A DNA stretch of 64,000 bases, taken from positions 4,526,850 through 4,590,849 of the forward strand of contig NC_050102.1 in assembly GCF_902167145.1 (NCBI RefSeq). The letters run 5' to 3'. Of the stretch, positions 29,305 to 42,100 are shown piece by piece (positions within the stretch are counted from its first letter, which is position 1; each line of letters begins with the position of its first letter). The DNA is from Zea mays. Its lineage: Eukaryota > Streptophyta > Magnoliopsida > Poales > Poaceae. A program made the position numbers and the translations under genes. The notes under the pieces were generated by a model that was not told where the DNA came from, made no database searches, and saw only the letters and a list, made by a program, of their open reading frames with translations.

Positions 29305-32300
29305 ATGGCCGGGAGACAGCATCGTGGCCAGAATGAGCGCGTTCCTCCACCACCGCCACCGCCTCCCACTCTGCAGGAGCTAATGGCTCAGCAGAATGAG
29401 ATCTTGAGGCAGCTAGCTCAGCGTCAGCCACCACCTCAGCATTATGGTGGTGGGGACCATCAGCGTCACCCCGCGGCAACTACCTACCAGGAGTTCCTCA
29501 GTACCCAGCCTCCATTGTTCACAAGGGCAGAGGACCCACTTGATGCAGATGTGTGGTTAAGGGTAGTGGAATCCAAATTCCTGCTACTCCATGGAGCTTG
29601 TTCAGAGGTCACTAAAGTCAGGTTCGCCACCCAGCAGCTTCGCGGACCCGCAAGGACTTGGTGGGACCATTTTCTTGCCATGCAGCCAGAGGATCGAGAG
29701 GTGGAATGGAGAGAGTTCAAGGCAGCTTTCCGGGGACACCACATACCAGCCGGGATTATGGACCGAAAGCTCAATGAGTTTCTGGCACTCACTCAGGGCA
29801 ACAGGACAGTATTGCAGTATGCCCAGGCTTTTAATGACTTGTGCCAGTATGCTGGGTATCATGCAGATACGGACGAGAAGAAGAGAGACAGGTTCAGGAG
29901 GGGGCTCATCACTAAGCTCCGTGACCGTCTTAACACCGTCAGGGCCAACAACTACAATGAGTTGGTCAACATGGCTATCTCCCAGGAGGACTGCATCACA
30001 GCTTGGCAGGCAGAAAAGAAGAGGAAGACCCCTGTGGCAGGACCCTCAGCTCAGCCACAGCGCTTCAGGATTGTGTCCGACCCTCAGAACAGGGGCCCCT
30101 AGCAGCAACAAGGGCGATGGGTGATCCGACCACAGCAGCAGCAACAGCAGGCACCCAACCGCACCCAGTTTCCAGCTCAGAGGAACAATCAGCAGCAGCA
30201 GTAGTATCGCCAGGCAAATGACAACAGGTGTTTCACATGCGGCAACACCGGACATTATGCCAAGAATTGCCCCAGGAACCAGCAGAGGCAGGGGCAGAAT
30301 GTGAATCAAAATCAAGGCAAGAGACAGAAGGTGCAAGTGAGGCAGGGCAGGCTGAACTTCACCACCATGGCTGATATTCCAGAGGGAGCACCCGTCATGA
30401 CTGGTATCTTTAGAGTTTTGAATTATCCTGCTATTATTCTTTTTGATTCTGGTGCATCGCATAGCTTTATCAGTGCCAAGTGCCAGTTGCCTTTTCACCA
30501 CACCAATGGGGGCATTACAATTTCAACACCAGGAGGCAGGGTTGCCACGTATCAAATCAACAGGCAAGTGCCTATAAAATTTGGTAGTCTTGTGATTAGA
30601 ACCACCCTTCTCATCTTAGGATTGGATAGCGTGGATATTATTTTGGGAGCTGACTGGTTGACCAGGCATCAGGCAGTATTGGATATTGCAGCTAGGGCCA
30701 TTGAAATTCATTCCCCTGCTTATGGCGAGACTGTTTTATATTTGCCCGACCAGGGGTGCACTCGTTCTTGTGCCTTCGTTATGATAGAATCCCCAGTGGA
30801 AAAGATCCCAGTAGTCTGTGACTACCCGAATGTTTTTCCGGATGAATTGCCAGGGATGCCACCTAGCCGAGACATCGAGTTCGCAATCGAATTGCAACCC
30901 GGGACTGCTCTTATCTCTAAGAGACCCTATAGGATGCCTCCCGCAGAATTGGCAGAACTAAAAAAGCAATTGCAAGAATTGTTGGACAAGGGGTTTATTC
31001 GCCTAAGTACTTCACCATGGGGATGCCCCGCCTTATTTGTGAAGAAAAAGGATGAGAGTTTGAGAATGTGTGTTGACTACCGCCCTCTCAATGCGGTGAC
31101 CATCAAGAACAAATACCCGCTGCCCCGCATTGATGTGCTATTCGATCAGTTGGTAGGAGCCAAGGTATTCTCCAAAATAGATCTTCGCTCAGGTTACCAT
31201 CAGATCAAAATCCGTGCCAGCGATATTCCCAAGACGGCCTTCTCCACTAGATATGGGCTTTATGAGTTTTTGGTGATGTCTTTTGGGCTGACCAATGCCC
31301 CGGCTTATTTCATGTACCTGATGAACTCAGTATTTATGCCAAAATTGGACAAGTTTGTGGTCGTTTTCATTGATGATATTCTGGTTTATTCCAAGAATGA
31401 AGCCGAGCATACCAAACATTTGCATACCATACTTCAGAGACTGTGTGACCACCAGCTGTATGCCAAGTTGTCTAAATGTGAATTCTGGCTGAAGGAGATT
31501 AAATTCTTGGGTCACACAATTTCTCAGGATGGGATATCAGTTGATCCTGAGAAGGTACAAGAGGTGATGGATTGGAAACCCCCGACTACAGTGAAGCAAA
31601 TTCAAAGTTTTCTGGGATTGGCAGGGTATTATCGGTGATTTATTCCGGATTTCTCCAGAATTGCCAAACCAATGACTGAACTATTGAAGAAGGGAGTCAA
31701 GTATGATTGGAGCCAAAAGTGCGAAGATGCCTTTCACACTTTGAGGCAGCATTTGACAATAGCCCCAGTGCTGGCTCAACCCGATAACACCAAGCCATTT
31801 GAAGTTTATTGTGATGCTTCTGGTACGGGATTGGGATGTGTCTTAATGCAAGATAAGAGAGTCATTGCTTATGCTTCCCGAGCACTCAGACCCCATGAGC
31901 AGAACTACCCTACGCATGATCTGGAATTGGCAGCTGTGGTTCATGCTCTTAAGATATGGAGACACTACTTGATGGGAGCTCACTGTAACATCTACACTGA
32001 TCACAAGAGTCTCAAATACATCTTCACTCAGGCAGATCTGAACATGAGGCAGAGGAGATGGTTGGAGTTAATCAAGGACTATGATTTGGAGGTGCATTAC
32101 CATCCGGGCAAGGCCAATGTTGTGGCAGATGCCTTGAGCAGAAAGGCCCAGTGCAATTGTATGAGCATGGATGCAAGAATTACCACCCTGTGTGATGAGT
32201 TGTGCAATTTGAACCTGGAAGTTGTTCCTTCAGGTGCCTTAAGTTATATCTCGATAGAGCCCACATTGCAAGAGCAAATAGTCAGGGCACAGATTGAAGA

Positions 32301-33714
32301 TAAGGGTGTTCAGGTTATCAAGGAAATGATCAAGCAGAAGGCAGAAAAATACAAGTGCTTTCGTCAGGACAGCAAGGGAATTCTATGGTTTGGAGATCGA
32401 TTGGTTGTTCCCAAGGACCCGGAGCTCAGAAAGAAGATATTGGATGAAGCTCACCTTTCCAAATTCTCCATGCACCCAGGTAGCAACAAAATGTATCATG
32501 ACCTCAGAGCTTTATATTGGTGGACCAGAATGAAGAGGGAAATTTCCAAGTACATATCCGAGTGTGACACCTGCCAGAGGATCAAAGCTAGTCATTTGAA
32601 GGCAGCAGGCCCTTTGCAACCCCTTCCCATACCATCTTGGAAATGGGAGGACATTTGCATGGACTTTATCGTAGGATTGCCCAATACCTCCAGGCACCAT
32701 GATTCTATTTGGGTTATTGTGGACAGATTGACCAAGACTGCTCATTTCTTGCCAGTGCATACCACCCACAAGACAAAGAAGTATGCGAAAATTTATGTTG
32801 ATCAAATAGTGCGATTGCATGGTATTCCAAAGACCATTGTATCTGACCGAGGAGCACTGTTTGTGGCACGCTTTTGGGAGCAGCTGCAAGAATCACTTGG
32901 GACCCAAGTAATACGAAGCTCAGCATACCATCCCCAAACGGATGGCCAGACGGAGAGGGTAAATCAGATTTTGGAAGATATGTTAAGGGCATGTGCACTA
33001 CACTATGGAAAGGATTGGGACAAGTGTCTTTCCTTGGCAGAGTTTTCTTATAATAACAGCTATCAGTCCAGTCTAAAGATGGCACCTTTTGAAGCTTTAT
33101 ATGGGAGAAGATGCAGAACCCCGCTGAATTGGTCTCAAGCAGGAGAAAGGGAGATATTTGGGCCAGATTTGGTACTTGAGGCAGAGGAAAAGGTCAGAGT
33201 TATTACAAAGAACTTAGAAGCTGCTCAGGCCAGGCAAAAGAGCTATCATGACAAGAGGCGGAAGCCTCTACAGTTCGAGGTGGGAGATCATGTTTATCTT
33301 AAGGTGTCACCCACCAAGGGTGTCCAGAGATTCGGGATTAAGGGCAAGTTAGCTCCTCGCTACATTGGACCCTATGAGATCAAAGCAAGTTGTGGACCCG
33401 TAGCCTATCAATTGGAATTTCCACCTCACATGTCAGCAGTTCACAATGTGTTCCATGTACCTCAGCTGCGGAAATGTGTTCGCCTACCCATTGAAGTGCT
33501 GCCAGAACCAGACATTGAGATAGAACTAGACTTGTCCTATCAAGAGTACCCCGTCAGGGTACTGGATCAGAAGGAGAGATCAACACGGGCAAGGTCAGTC
33601 AGAATGTATAAAGTTCAGTGGAGTCACCATTCAGCAGAAGAAGCTACATGGGAGATGGAGGATTTTCTACGCTCTCGCTTCCCCGACTTTCTACCCAAAG
33701 AAGTCGGTACGTAA
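29305..33714 (+). pseudogene. gag-pol: gag-pol of chromovirus C with three in-frame nonsense codons
   Basis: A single frame runs from ATG 29305 to TAA 33712-33714. It contains a proline stretch, a Retrotrans_gag region (about 29500-29990), a glutamine-rich linker, a CCHC knuckle ([14 protein letters not shown], about 30229-30270), protease (FDSGASHSF, about 30445), RT ([10 protein letters not shown], about 31365), RNase H, integrase (HHCC finger, MDFIVGLP, VSDRGA, HPQTDGQTERVNQ) and a C-terminal chromodomain (KVQWSHHSAEEATWE, about 33610). The frame is broken only by TAG at 30100-30102, TAG at 30202-30204 and TGA at 31636-31638. The first two lie among CAG codons and the third follows YYR where arginine is usual. 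All fit C-to-T at CHG or CG. Confidence 0.88.
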
Positions 33715-33964
33715 CCCCAAAACCCCACCCCACCTGCCCTTTGAATACAATTATAAGAAAAACTTAGATAGCAAGGATAGTCTAAGTTGTGAATTTAACT
33801 TAAAAAGGGCTTCCTTCTGAAGTTGCAAAGAGAATGACATTCGAAGAGCAGTTAACAAGAGAAACTTGAGTATAAGAAAGAGTAGCACACTCGTGTGCCT
33901 CGTAGCACCCTCTAGAGGACTCTGCCTAAAATCTCGGGACGAGATTCCTTTAAGGGGGGAGGGC
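33715..33964 (+). other. 3' untranslated stretch, hairpin and polypurine tract of element C
   Basis: 250 bp with no gene. A hairpin AATCTCG-GGA-CGAGATT (33930-33946) is followed by CCTTTAAGGGGGGAGGGC and then the 3' LTR. The purine run is the expected primer for plus-strand cDNA synthesis. Confidence 0.8.
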
Positions 33965-36900
33965 TGTAACACCTCAGGTGTTACCATGGCTAGAGCACAC
34001 CTTGGTGCTAAGGACTGTGATCACATGTGGTAATAACTTAAGGAGAACATAAGAACCTTGGAGACCATGTGTTAACCAAGATTTCTAATGACCTAAGAAG
34101 TATCACTCAAACCTTTGTGCACTTACTACCTTGGGCAAGAGGAGGGGAAAAAACCCTAGACCTCTCTTGAACCCTATCTCCCAAAGCCATGGTTAAGAGG
34201 GGGAGAGAGTGAGCAAATGTGCAAACCATGAGTAATCTTTAACCAAACTTTAAGTACCTTATAACCAGCAATTGTGGGAAGGAAATATTGCAAAAAGACC
34301 CCTAGAGAAACCCCAAATCCATTCCCTAAGTAGAGAGAGAGCTAGAGCTCTCTAATTCTCTCTAAGTTAAAAACTACACCTACACTAAAGATTAACCGTG
34401 TTCACCTCGAAGCTGGCACCAAACCCACCTAAGTTCTATACCAAAAATATGGCATACCACCTAGGGCACCCACTGGAAAAAGCTGAGCCCGAGACCTTGA
34501 CGTTTGACATGCCTTGGCATGGTTTTTGTCGCGAGGTGGGCAGAGTGACATACCTGATTTGGCGACCGAAGATCTCCCTACCTAGGCCATATCTGCCATG
34601 GCAACTCACGGATGAGAGGCAGCCCTAGGTGCCAGGAAAAGACTCGCGCCGGATTTTTGCCAAGATTCGCACGTTTGCGACTTGGGTGACCTGTGGAACA
34701 CGGGCAGAAGAAAAGCTCCACGTGTTCGACGCGCTCTGTGTGCGCCAGAGCACGCCCGCGCACGCCCCGCGTCGCGCCAGCCGACACCATGGCCCGCGCC
34801 CGCGCCTATAAAGCCCGCTCAGGCGTCGACCACACTCTTCCGCGCACGCTCAAACCTCACCGGAGCTCAGCTCACCATCGTTTGCCCGTGCACGGCGTGT
34901 CCGCGGCCACCCGAGCCCCTGCCGCCGTAGACCAGCCAGCCCAGCCATTCTCGACCCTGTCCGACCCTCGGAGACAAGTAAGCACACCTTGGTGAAGCTC
35001 CCCGAGCAAGGAATCGAAGTCTGCTTCGCCGGAGAGGCCAGTCCACGGTCGCCGGAGTTCACAACCCCGCCGGAGTGCGTGGACCGGGTAATCCACTGAA
35101 CCATTTTCCGATTCCTTGTGCACACGGTCTCTACGTCACCCCGTGAAGCTCACCGTGCCCTTGGATTGAACTAGATCACCGTGATTTGGCCGGCACACCC
35201 GCCGCCGACGAGGACACCCGCCTGCGCACGTGGACCGAGCGATTCCGGCCATCCCCGTCGTCGAGCCGTACATCGTTGTGACCGCCAGAGCCTCCCCGAG
35301 CCAACCCCGCCCCTCGCCGGACCTATCTCGCCGTCGGTAAGCCGCGCCACCCTTTTCTTTCTTGCGGGCACTGTTTAAACCTTGGGAAGGACCGCGGGGG
35401 AGAAGAAAAGAAGTCTGGGGGGTTTTGTGAAATGTCAGAGACTCAAATGAATAGTAGCGCGGGGGTATAACTGAGAGAGTTAGTTTGGAAATACCCCAGG
35501 GTCCTCGGTGTAAACTGCTTTTCCAGGAAACCTTTATTAATCTGATTTTAAATTTGAACAGAAACTTTAATAATTCATAACTTCTGTTTAGTTCATCCAA
35601 ATTTGGTCAAACCAATTTTGTCAGACTCTAAACAATGTAAACTACTTAGGAAAAATATAAAACCCCTATGTACTACAAAAAACTTTAGGGTACTGATTTA
35701 ATTATTGTTTTGACCAAAAGCTAAATAATAGGGATAAAAATAGTTGCACTATTTGGCTAGGGTTAGAAAAATTTGGAGAAGTTTATATCCACCTACTGAC
35801 CTGTTTAAAAATGCTAAACTTCTCTGTCCAACCCATTAAACTAGTTTTTGCCATTTAATTTACAAAATGCTTAAGGTTAGGAAAAATAGAAAAGGTGATT
35901 CAAATAATAAACCAGAGGGCACCCCTTATTTTTTGTTAGAGAACTTATTCAATGTAGTTTACTAGAAAAATCTATTATACCCTGGTTTAGTATAAAATAA
36001 GTAGGATCCCTTTTATTTTAAGAAAACAAGGAAAACTTAGAAAAACCCTACAAAAATGAACCCAGGGTGAAAACACCCCAACCCTTGGGATAATTAATAT
36101 TTTGTTATTAAAAGCTTAGGAAAAATATGAAATCTGCTGTTTGACATTTTTCAAATAACCATGTAGTAGAAAGTGCCTTTTTGGCATTTAACTTTAGAAA
36201 ATCACAACTAAATGACCATCCCTTAACTTTCTGTGATTTTTTGCACAGAAGCCTATTATTGCTATTAGATGCCAAAAAAATAACCTTTAGGACAGAACCC
36301 ACCCCTCATTAAGAGTTGTAGTACAAAGTGGCCCATTTACTCAACTTTTGTTATTTTTGTCTAAAGCATAGCCTTTTTATTTTGAACCTCAATTTCCTAG
36401 AATGGGCTATAGTAACAAATGGCAACCCACTGTAATTTTTACAGAACTTTTGGAGAAAGTTAAACTACTGTTGTAGTTCAAACCGCCACTAGATTTCATA
36501 AATAGAAATTAAAGAAAGGAAAATGAATAATGGAAATTAGTGTCATCCTAAAACCCTTTGTAAATTGTCCACTGAAATATATAAAGGAAATGCAAATTCC
36601 CTATGCCTATCCCTAGCAAAACCTAAACCTAGAAGTGATAAGCATCAACCATTAAAAGTCACATATGACCCGGAAACCCTAAGCTACTCATTAACTTAGT
36701 TTTTCTTCTATTAGCATAATGTTATTAAATCCTGCATAATCATGACATACATGTTCATTGCATTTTGATAGACTGTAACCTTGCTGACGGAGAGTACGTC
36801 CTCGTGTCGGAGCAAGGAGCTGCTCAGGAGGTAGCCCCAGATCCAGCACCAGAGCCTGCACCAGAGGACCTGCCTGCCACAGCCTTGGAAGGCAAGCCCC

Positions 36901-38294
36901 ATTTTTATGCATAACCGTTTATATATGCTACTTTACTGCACTTAATGTTTATAGGCTTGTACTGTGCACTTAAGTGTAGGAGTTGATTGAAACCCTAGTT
37001 GCATGAACTCAGGAATCCTTGTTGAGATGGATACTAGTATGCTAGGTCGAGTAGCTGCTTTGCTAATTAGGGATCTCGGTAGAGGTCGAGTGATTTTTCT
37101 AGCACTCGCGCGAGGTCAGGAGTTGGTTGTACCCACTTTCATATCATAATGATGCTGGTCTGTGGACAACAATCCATGGGGATTGGTTGTCTACGAGATG
37201 GGAAAATTGGAATAAGGATTAACGTGCGGATACCTGTGTCAAGCGTTTGAACGTACTAAGCACATGCCGAGAAATATGGTAAATCGGTAAGCCTAGTACC
37301 TGAGTGAACCTGCCCGCAGATTGCCTTCCTCACGCGACCTGAGACGTGGTCTCCCATTCCGGTTATGGTGGGTACAAGTGCGGTCACTGCACGACGGCAG
37401 TCGGGGTCAGTGAGGCATTGTACGCCAAGGCGGTGAGCCCCTTTCTGTTGCCAGGGAATCGATGGGGACAGTTGATGTGTGTGGGGATGGAGTGCCTCGC
37501 CACGTCGTGTGTTTAGGTTTACCTTGCAAGGATAAAAACTCGATTCGAATCGTCTGCTTCTCGCAGCTAATGAGACTGCTTGATTCATTGTACTGCATTG
37601 AGTAACAAGTGGAAATATGATGAGTTGATATAAGATGTTGATTGCTATTAATGCTTGCTACTATGTATGAGTAGATAGTGCACTTTTAGCCTTAAGAAAG
37701 TCACACTTAAATTGACAAAGTTAAAACTTGACTTAGAAACTCAGCTAGTGCTTTTGGCAACCAAACCCCACAGCCAAACAACTGCATGTCTAGAGGTAGA
37801 GGAGTAGACTCCTCACACCGGGTAAGTCTAGCTGAGTATTAGTATACTCAGCCTTGCTTGTGGCATAATTTTATAGGTTCTCTAGAGGACATGGTTGCTG
37901 GAGTGACTTGGCCATCCATCTTGCCACCGGGTTGGACTGTCGAGTGGGACCCTACCTCGGTTGAGGAGGAGCAGGAGGAGTGATGGGACAGGCTTCCCCA
38001 TCTCTCTGTTTATTTACCGTTAGTTTATTTCCGCTGCACTTCGAACAATGAGGACTACTTTTGCAAAACTCCGATGGTGATGTAATAATTTAATACTATT
38101 ACATGCATGGTTTTATGCTTTATTGTATTTGCTCTGTGACTCACCGTCGAGTGAGATTGTGGTACTTGATCCTATCAGTGGCCGTGTCGGACTAGATCCG
38201 AGGGATCGACGGGTTATTCCCATTTAAGTGTGGTCTAGCCTCTAAGGCAGGGCTTAGGCACTTAAGTTGGAATAATTCGGGCGGTTCCGCCACA
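33965..38294 (+). repeat. 3' LTR of element C (4,330 bp, uninterrupted)
   Basis: Begins with a perfect hairpin GTAACACC-TCA-GGTGTTAC (33966-33984) and ends GTTCCGCCACA. TATA is at 34807-34813. It aligns with the two parts of the 5' LTR, showing scattered substitutions and small indels. The TSD GCAAC follows at 38295-38299. Confidence 0.92.
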
Positions 38295-38299
38295 GCAAC

Positions 38300-39095
38300 A
38301 GGGAGCTCCGCCTCGCCCGACCCCAGCCTTGGCCTCGGGAGGAGTCATCACTACGCCCGACCCAGGCCTTGGCCTCAACCTCTGCCTTAGGAGAAGGTCT
38401 CCGCCTCGCCCGACCCCAGCTTTGGCCTCGGGAAGAGTCACAACCTCGCCCGACCTCAGCCTCGGCCTCTACCTCGGCCTCGGGAGAAGGTCTCCGCCTC
38501 GCCCGACCTCAGCCTCGGCCTCAGGAGGAGTCAACGCCTCGCTCGACCTCGGCCTCGGACCGACTACGCTACAGGGGATACATCATTACCCTACCCCTAG
38601 CTAGCCACCTCAGGCTACGAAGGAACAAGACCGGTGGCACATCTAAATTACTCCGGTAACAGGTAATGATGATTCCCTGCATGCGTCCATGACGTCGATT
38701 GTTCTCAGCTCTCTAGGAAGGCAAAGAAACGTCAGCAGGACCTGGGGCCGCACCGCTAGCTACGCTTCTACAAGGGGTTAAGCACTTCTCCGCCGGCCAC
38801 GTTAGCACGAAGCTACACCCCCATATGTACAACTGGATCATCTCCTTGTATCTATAAAAGGGGATGCCCAGGGCCTTCCCAAAAGGGGAGAAGGGGGCTA
38901 ACTCAGACGGCTCACTTCAAGGCCAAACCCTCTCTCGCGAAGCTTGTAACCCCTACTACGAGCACCCCAGTGTACGATAATATAAGCCTCATCCTCTCTC
39001 TTGTGTCTCATCTTGCATCAATCCATCTGGGCAGGGACACGCAGCGTCAAATTCACTAGTCGGTTGAGGGTCCTCGCGGGTCCAAAACACCGACA
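38300..39095 (+). repeat. 5' LTR of element B, second part
   Basis: Continues from 14356 after the TSD copy (38295-38299) and ends AACACCGACA. It contains TATAAAAG (38853-38860). Its left part is a GC-rich array of CGCCTCGCCCGAC...CCTCGGCCTC units (about 38308-38565), five to six imperfect copies of roughly 45 bp. Confidence 0.85.
38853..38860 (+). promoter_or_regulatory. TATA box of element B LTR
   Basis: TATAAAAG in TTGTATC-TATAAAAG-GGGATG, about 235 bp before the LTR end. A typical core promoter position for a gypsy LTR. Confidence 0.65.
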
Positions 39096-39096
39096 G

Positions 39097-39111
39097 TTGG
39101 CGCGCCAGGTA
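39097..39111 (+). other. Primer-binding site of element B
   Basis: TTGGCGCGCCAGGTA lies one base after the LTR end CACCGACA. It has the TGGCGCG-type primer-site form seen in several grass gypsy elements. Confidence 0.7.
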
Positions 39112-39155
39112 TGGGTCCAGCTGCGTGTTGGCAATACTTTCCCCTTGAGATCCAG

Positions 39156-42100
39156 ATGGACAATCTTTAGCAGCCTCTTCATCCCAGGCCGGTGCTCCGC
39201 TTTGGGAGTCTCGAGTTCATGTCCCCCGACGGCAGCTACGACATGGTACTCCTCCCCCCGCAGCACGACAACAACGACGGTCGTCGGCTCACCCAGCGGG
39301 GGCAAACTTGACGACAACATCTCACCGTGGCGGAAGAGGAACACCCGGGTTTGCCCCGCCACCCTCCTCGCCGGAGGAGGAGGAGATGGAGCAACCATGG
39401 CCAGGCAAGAGGCAGCACCTCGTCGGCTGTCGGCCCAGAGCGAGTCGACGACGCCGGCACCCTTGCGGGGGGCACGTCGAGTGTTATCCTCGCACCTGGG
39501 ACAACGACAGGTGTCGCTTCCCAGCAACATGCCAACCCCAGGCGGACTGATGATGCCAGCACCCTTGCGAGGGACTTGTCGGGCATTAGTCTCGCACCTG
39601 AGATAACGACATGTTCCATCTCCGATGCAACTTCACCACCATCCATCAACCAGGAGGTACCATCAGTTTTCCATCCTGTTCCCTTTAGATTCAGCTTCGA
39701 TCCACCAAGCGACCCCACTTCGGCGAGCACTTTCGCAAGGGCATATCCTGACCTTCCGGGGTACCATATGTGGTCAACTTGGGACCTACTGACGGCCGTC
39801 TCAACCTCCGGACCCGCGGGTTCTGAGGAAGAGGACGACCCCGACTTCAGTTGGGATTTCTCTGGACTCCGTGATCCCAGTGCCATGCGAGACTTCATAT
39901 CCGCATGTGACCACTGCCTCTCCGGCTACTCTGACGATGGCCACAGCCTTGACGACGAGGGTTACGACCCAACTCGCGAGTGTTTCCACATCGATCAGGG
40001 TGATCACGACGAAGACAACCACCTCGGCATGCCAGGAAACGACGACGCCCCTGTGCCTGCGTCTCGCGTTGAGATCCCGCAGGAGCTAGCTGTGGCCCGG
40101 GTCCCTGCGGGGGGTCAGGGCACACAGCTCGAGCAACTCCGCGAGATGCAGGCCAAGCTCGACGAAGAAACGGGGCGACATGTGCAACTCCGACAAAACC
40201 TCGAGCAAGAGTGGGCAGGCCGAGCACTCGCCGGAGGAGCGCGTCATCGGGCCCAGGACGTCCAACGTCGTATTATTGACGATGCCAGGGCAAGGCTGCC
40301 CCCGGCCTTCAACGGGGCCGGCCAGAACCTAGCTGCAGCGGCGATGTTACTTCGAACAATGTCGGAGCCATCCACCACCGAGGGGCGACGTATCCAGGGC
40401 GAACTCAAGGACCTCATGGAAAATGCTGCAGCCCGATGAGCCAAGAGCTCTGCCTCTCGAAGGCGAGGATGCCCCTCGGAGCATCACGCAGCGTCCTCCC
40501 GACACATGCGCGAGGCCTCGGTCCACACCGAGCACACAAGAGACGGGACACCTGCAGCCCAGGATCGCCTCGGCGACGAGCAACACCACCGCGACCGTCG
40601 AGCCCGCCTCGAGGAAAGGGTGCATCGAGGCTACCACCCCAGACGCGGAGGACGCTACGACAATGAGGAGGATTGGAGCCCCTCGCCCGAACCACCAGGT
40701 CCGCGGGTCTTCAGCCGGGCCATACGACGGGCGTCGTTCCCGGCCCGGTTCTGAGCCCCGACTACCATTACCAAGTACTCGGGGGAGACGAGGCAGGAGT
40801 TGTGGCTCACGGATTACCGGTTGGCATGCCAGTTGGGAGGGACGGACGACGACAACCTCATCATCCGCAACCTCCCCCTTTTCCTCTCCGACGCTGCCCG
40901 GGCCTGGCTGGAGCATCTGCCTCCTGCGCAGATCTTCGACTGGGACGACCTAGTCAAGGCCTTCGCTGGAAATTTCCAAGGTACATATGTGCGCCCTGGG
41001 AACTCGTGGGATCTCCGGAGCTGCCGCCAGCAGCCAGGGGAATCCCTGCGAGAGTACATCCGGCAGTTTTCAAAGCAGTGCACCGAGTTGCCTAACATCA
41101 CTGACTCGGACGTCATCGGAGCATTCCTCGCTGGCACCACTTGCTGGGACCTGGTAAGCAAACTGGGACGCAAGACACCCACCAAGGCGAGCGAATTGAT
41201 GGACATAGCCACCATGTTTGCCTCTGGTCAGGAGGCGGTTGAAGCCATCTTCCGGAAGGACAAGCAACCTCAGGGAAGGCAGAAGGAAGATGTCTCCGAG
41301 GCATCCGTCCAGCGTGGCACGAAGAAGAAGACCAGGAAGAAGGCGCAAGCAAAACGCAACGCCGTTGACGCGGATCTCGTCGTTGCTGTCGAGCACAGGA
41401 ATTCTCAGAAGCCTCCCGGAGGGGCCAACGTGTTCGACAAGATGCTCAAGGAGTCATGCCCCTATCACAGGGGTCCCGTCAAGCACACCCTCGAAGAGTG
41501 CGACATGCTCCGGCGTTACTTCAATAAGGCAGGGCCCTCGGCAGAAGGTGGAAAGGACCAAGGCAACAACAAGAAGGGGGGCGACAAGGAAGAAGAATTC
41601 TCGGAGGTCCACAACTGCTTCATGATCTACGGTGGGCAAGTGGCAAATGCCTCGGCTCGACACCGCAAGCAAGAACGCCAGGAGGTCTGCTCGGTGAAGG
41701 TAGCAACGCCAGTCTACTTAGACTGGTCCGACAAACCCATTACCTTCGACCAAGGCGACCACCCCGACTGCGTACCGAGCCCAGGAAGGTACCCGCTTGT
41801 CGTCGACCCTGTCATCGGCAACGCTAGGCTCTCCAAGGTCCTCATGGACAGAGGCAGCAGCCTCAACATCATCTACGCCGAGACCCTAGAGCTCTTGGGG
41901 GTTGATCGGTCCACGATCCGGGCCGATGCAGCACCCTTTCACGGGATTGTCCCTAGCAAGCGTGTCCTGCCCCTTGGGCAACTTGATTTGCCCGTCTGCT
42001 TTGGAACTCCCTCCAACTTCCAAAAGGAAACCCTCACTTTCGAGGTAGTCGGGTTCCGAGGGACCTATCACGCGGTGTTGGGAAGACCGTGCTACGCCAA

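Larger units (their letters stand above)
14357..38294 (+). mobile_element. Long-LTR Del/Tekay-type chromovirus C, with element D inside its 5' LTR
   Basis: Two 4,330-bp LTRs (5': 14357-18590 plus 27627-27722; 3': 33965-38294) begin TGTAACACC and end GCCACA. A perfect 5-bp TSD GCAAC flanks the element (14352-14356 and 38295-38299). The interior has a tRNA-Met-type primer site, an extra ORF, gag, pol with a C-terminal chromodomain, then a hairpin and polypurine tract. LTR identity is high by eye (not computed). It is 14.9 kb once element D and its TSD copy are removed. Confidence 0.92.

Noticed and set aside
39001..40953. ORFs in other frames around element B gag (for example 39001-39606, 40423-40953 and 39236-39898 minus)
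   Set aside because: The true gag frame can be followed from ATG 39156 through all conserved gag motifs; these are GC-rich shadow frames.
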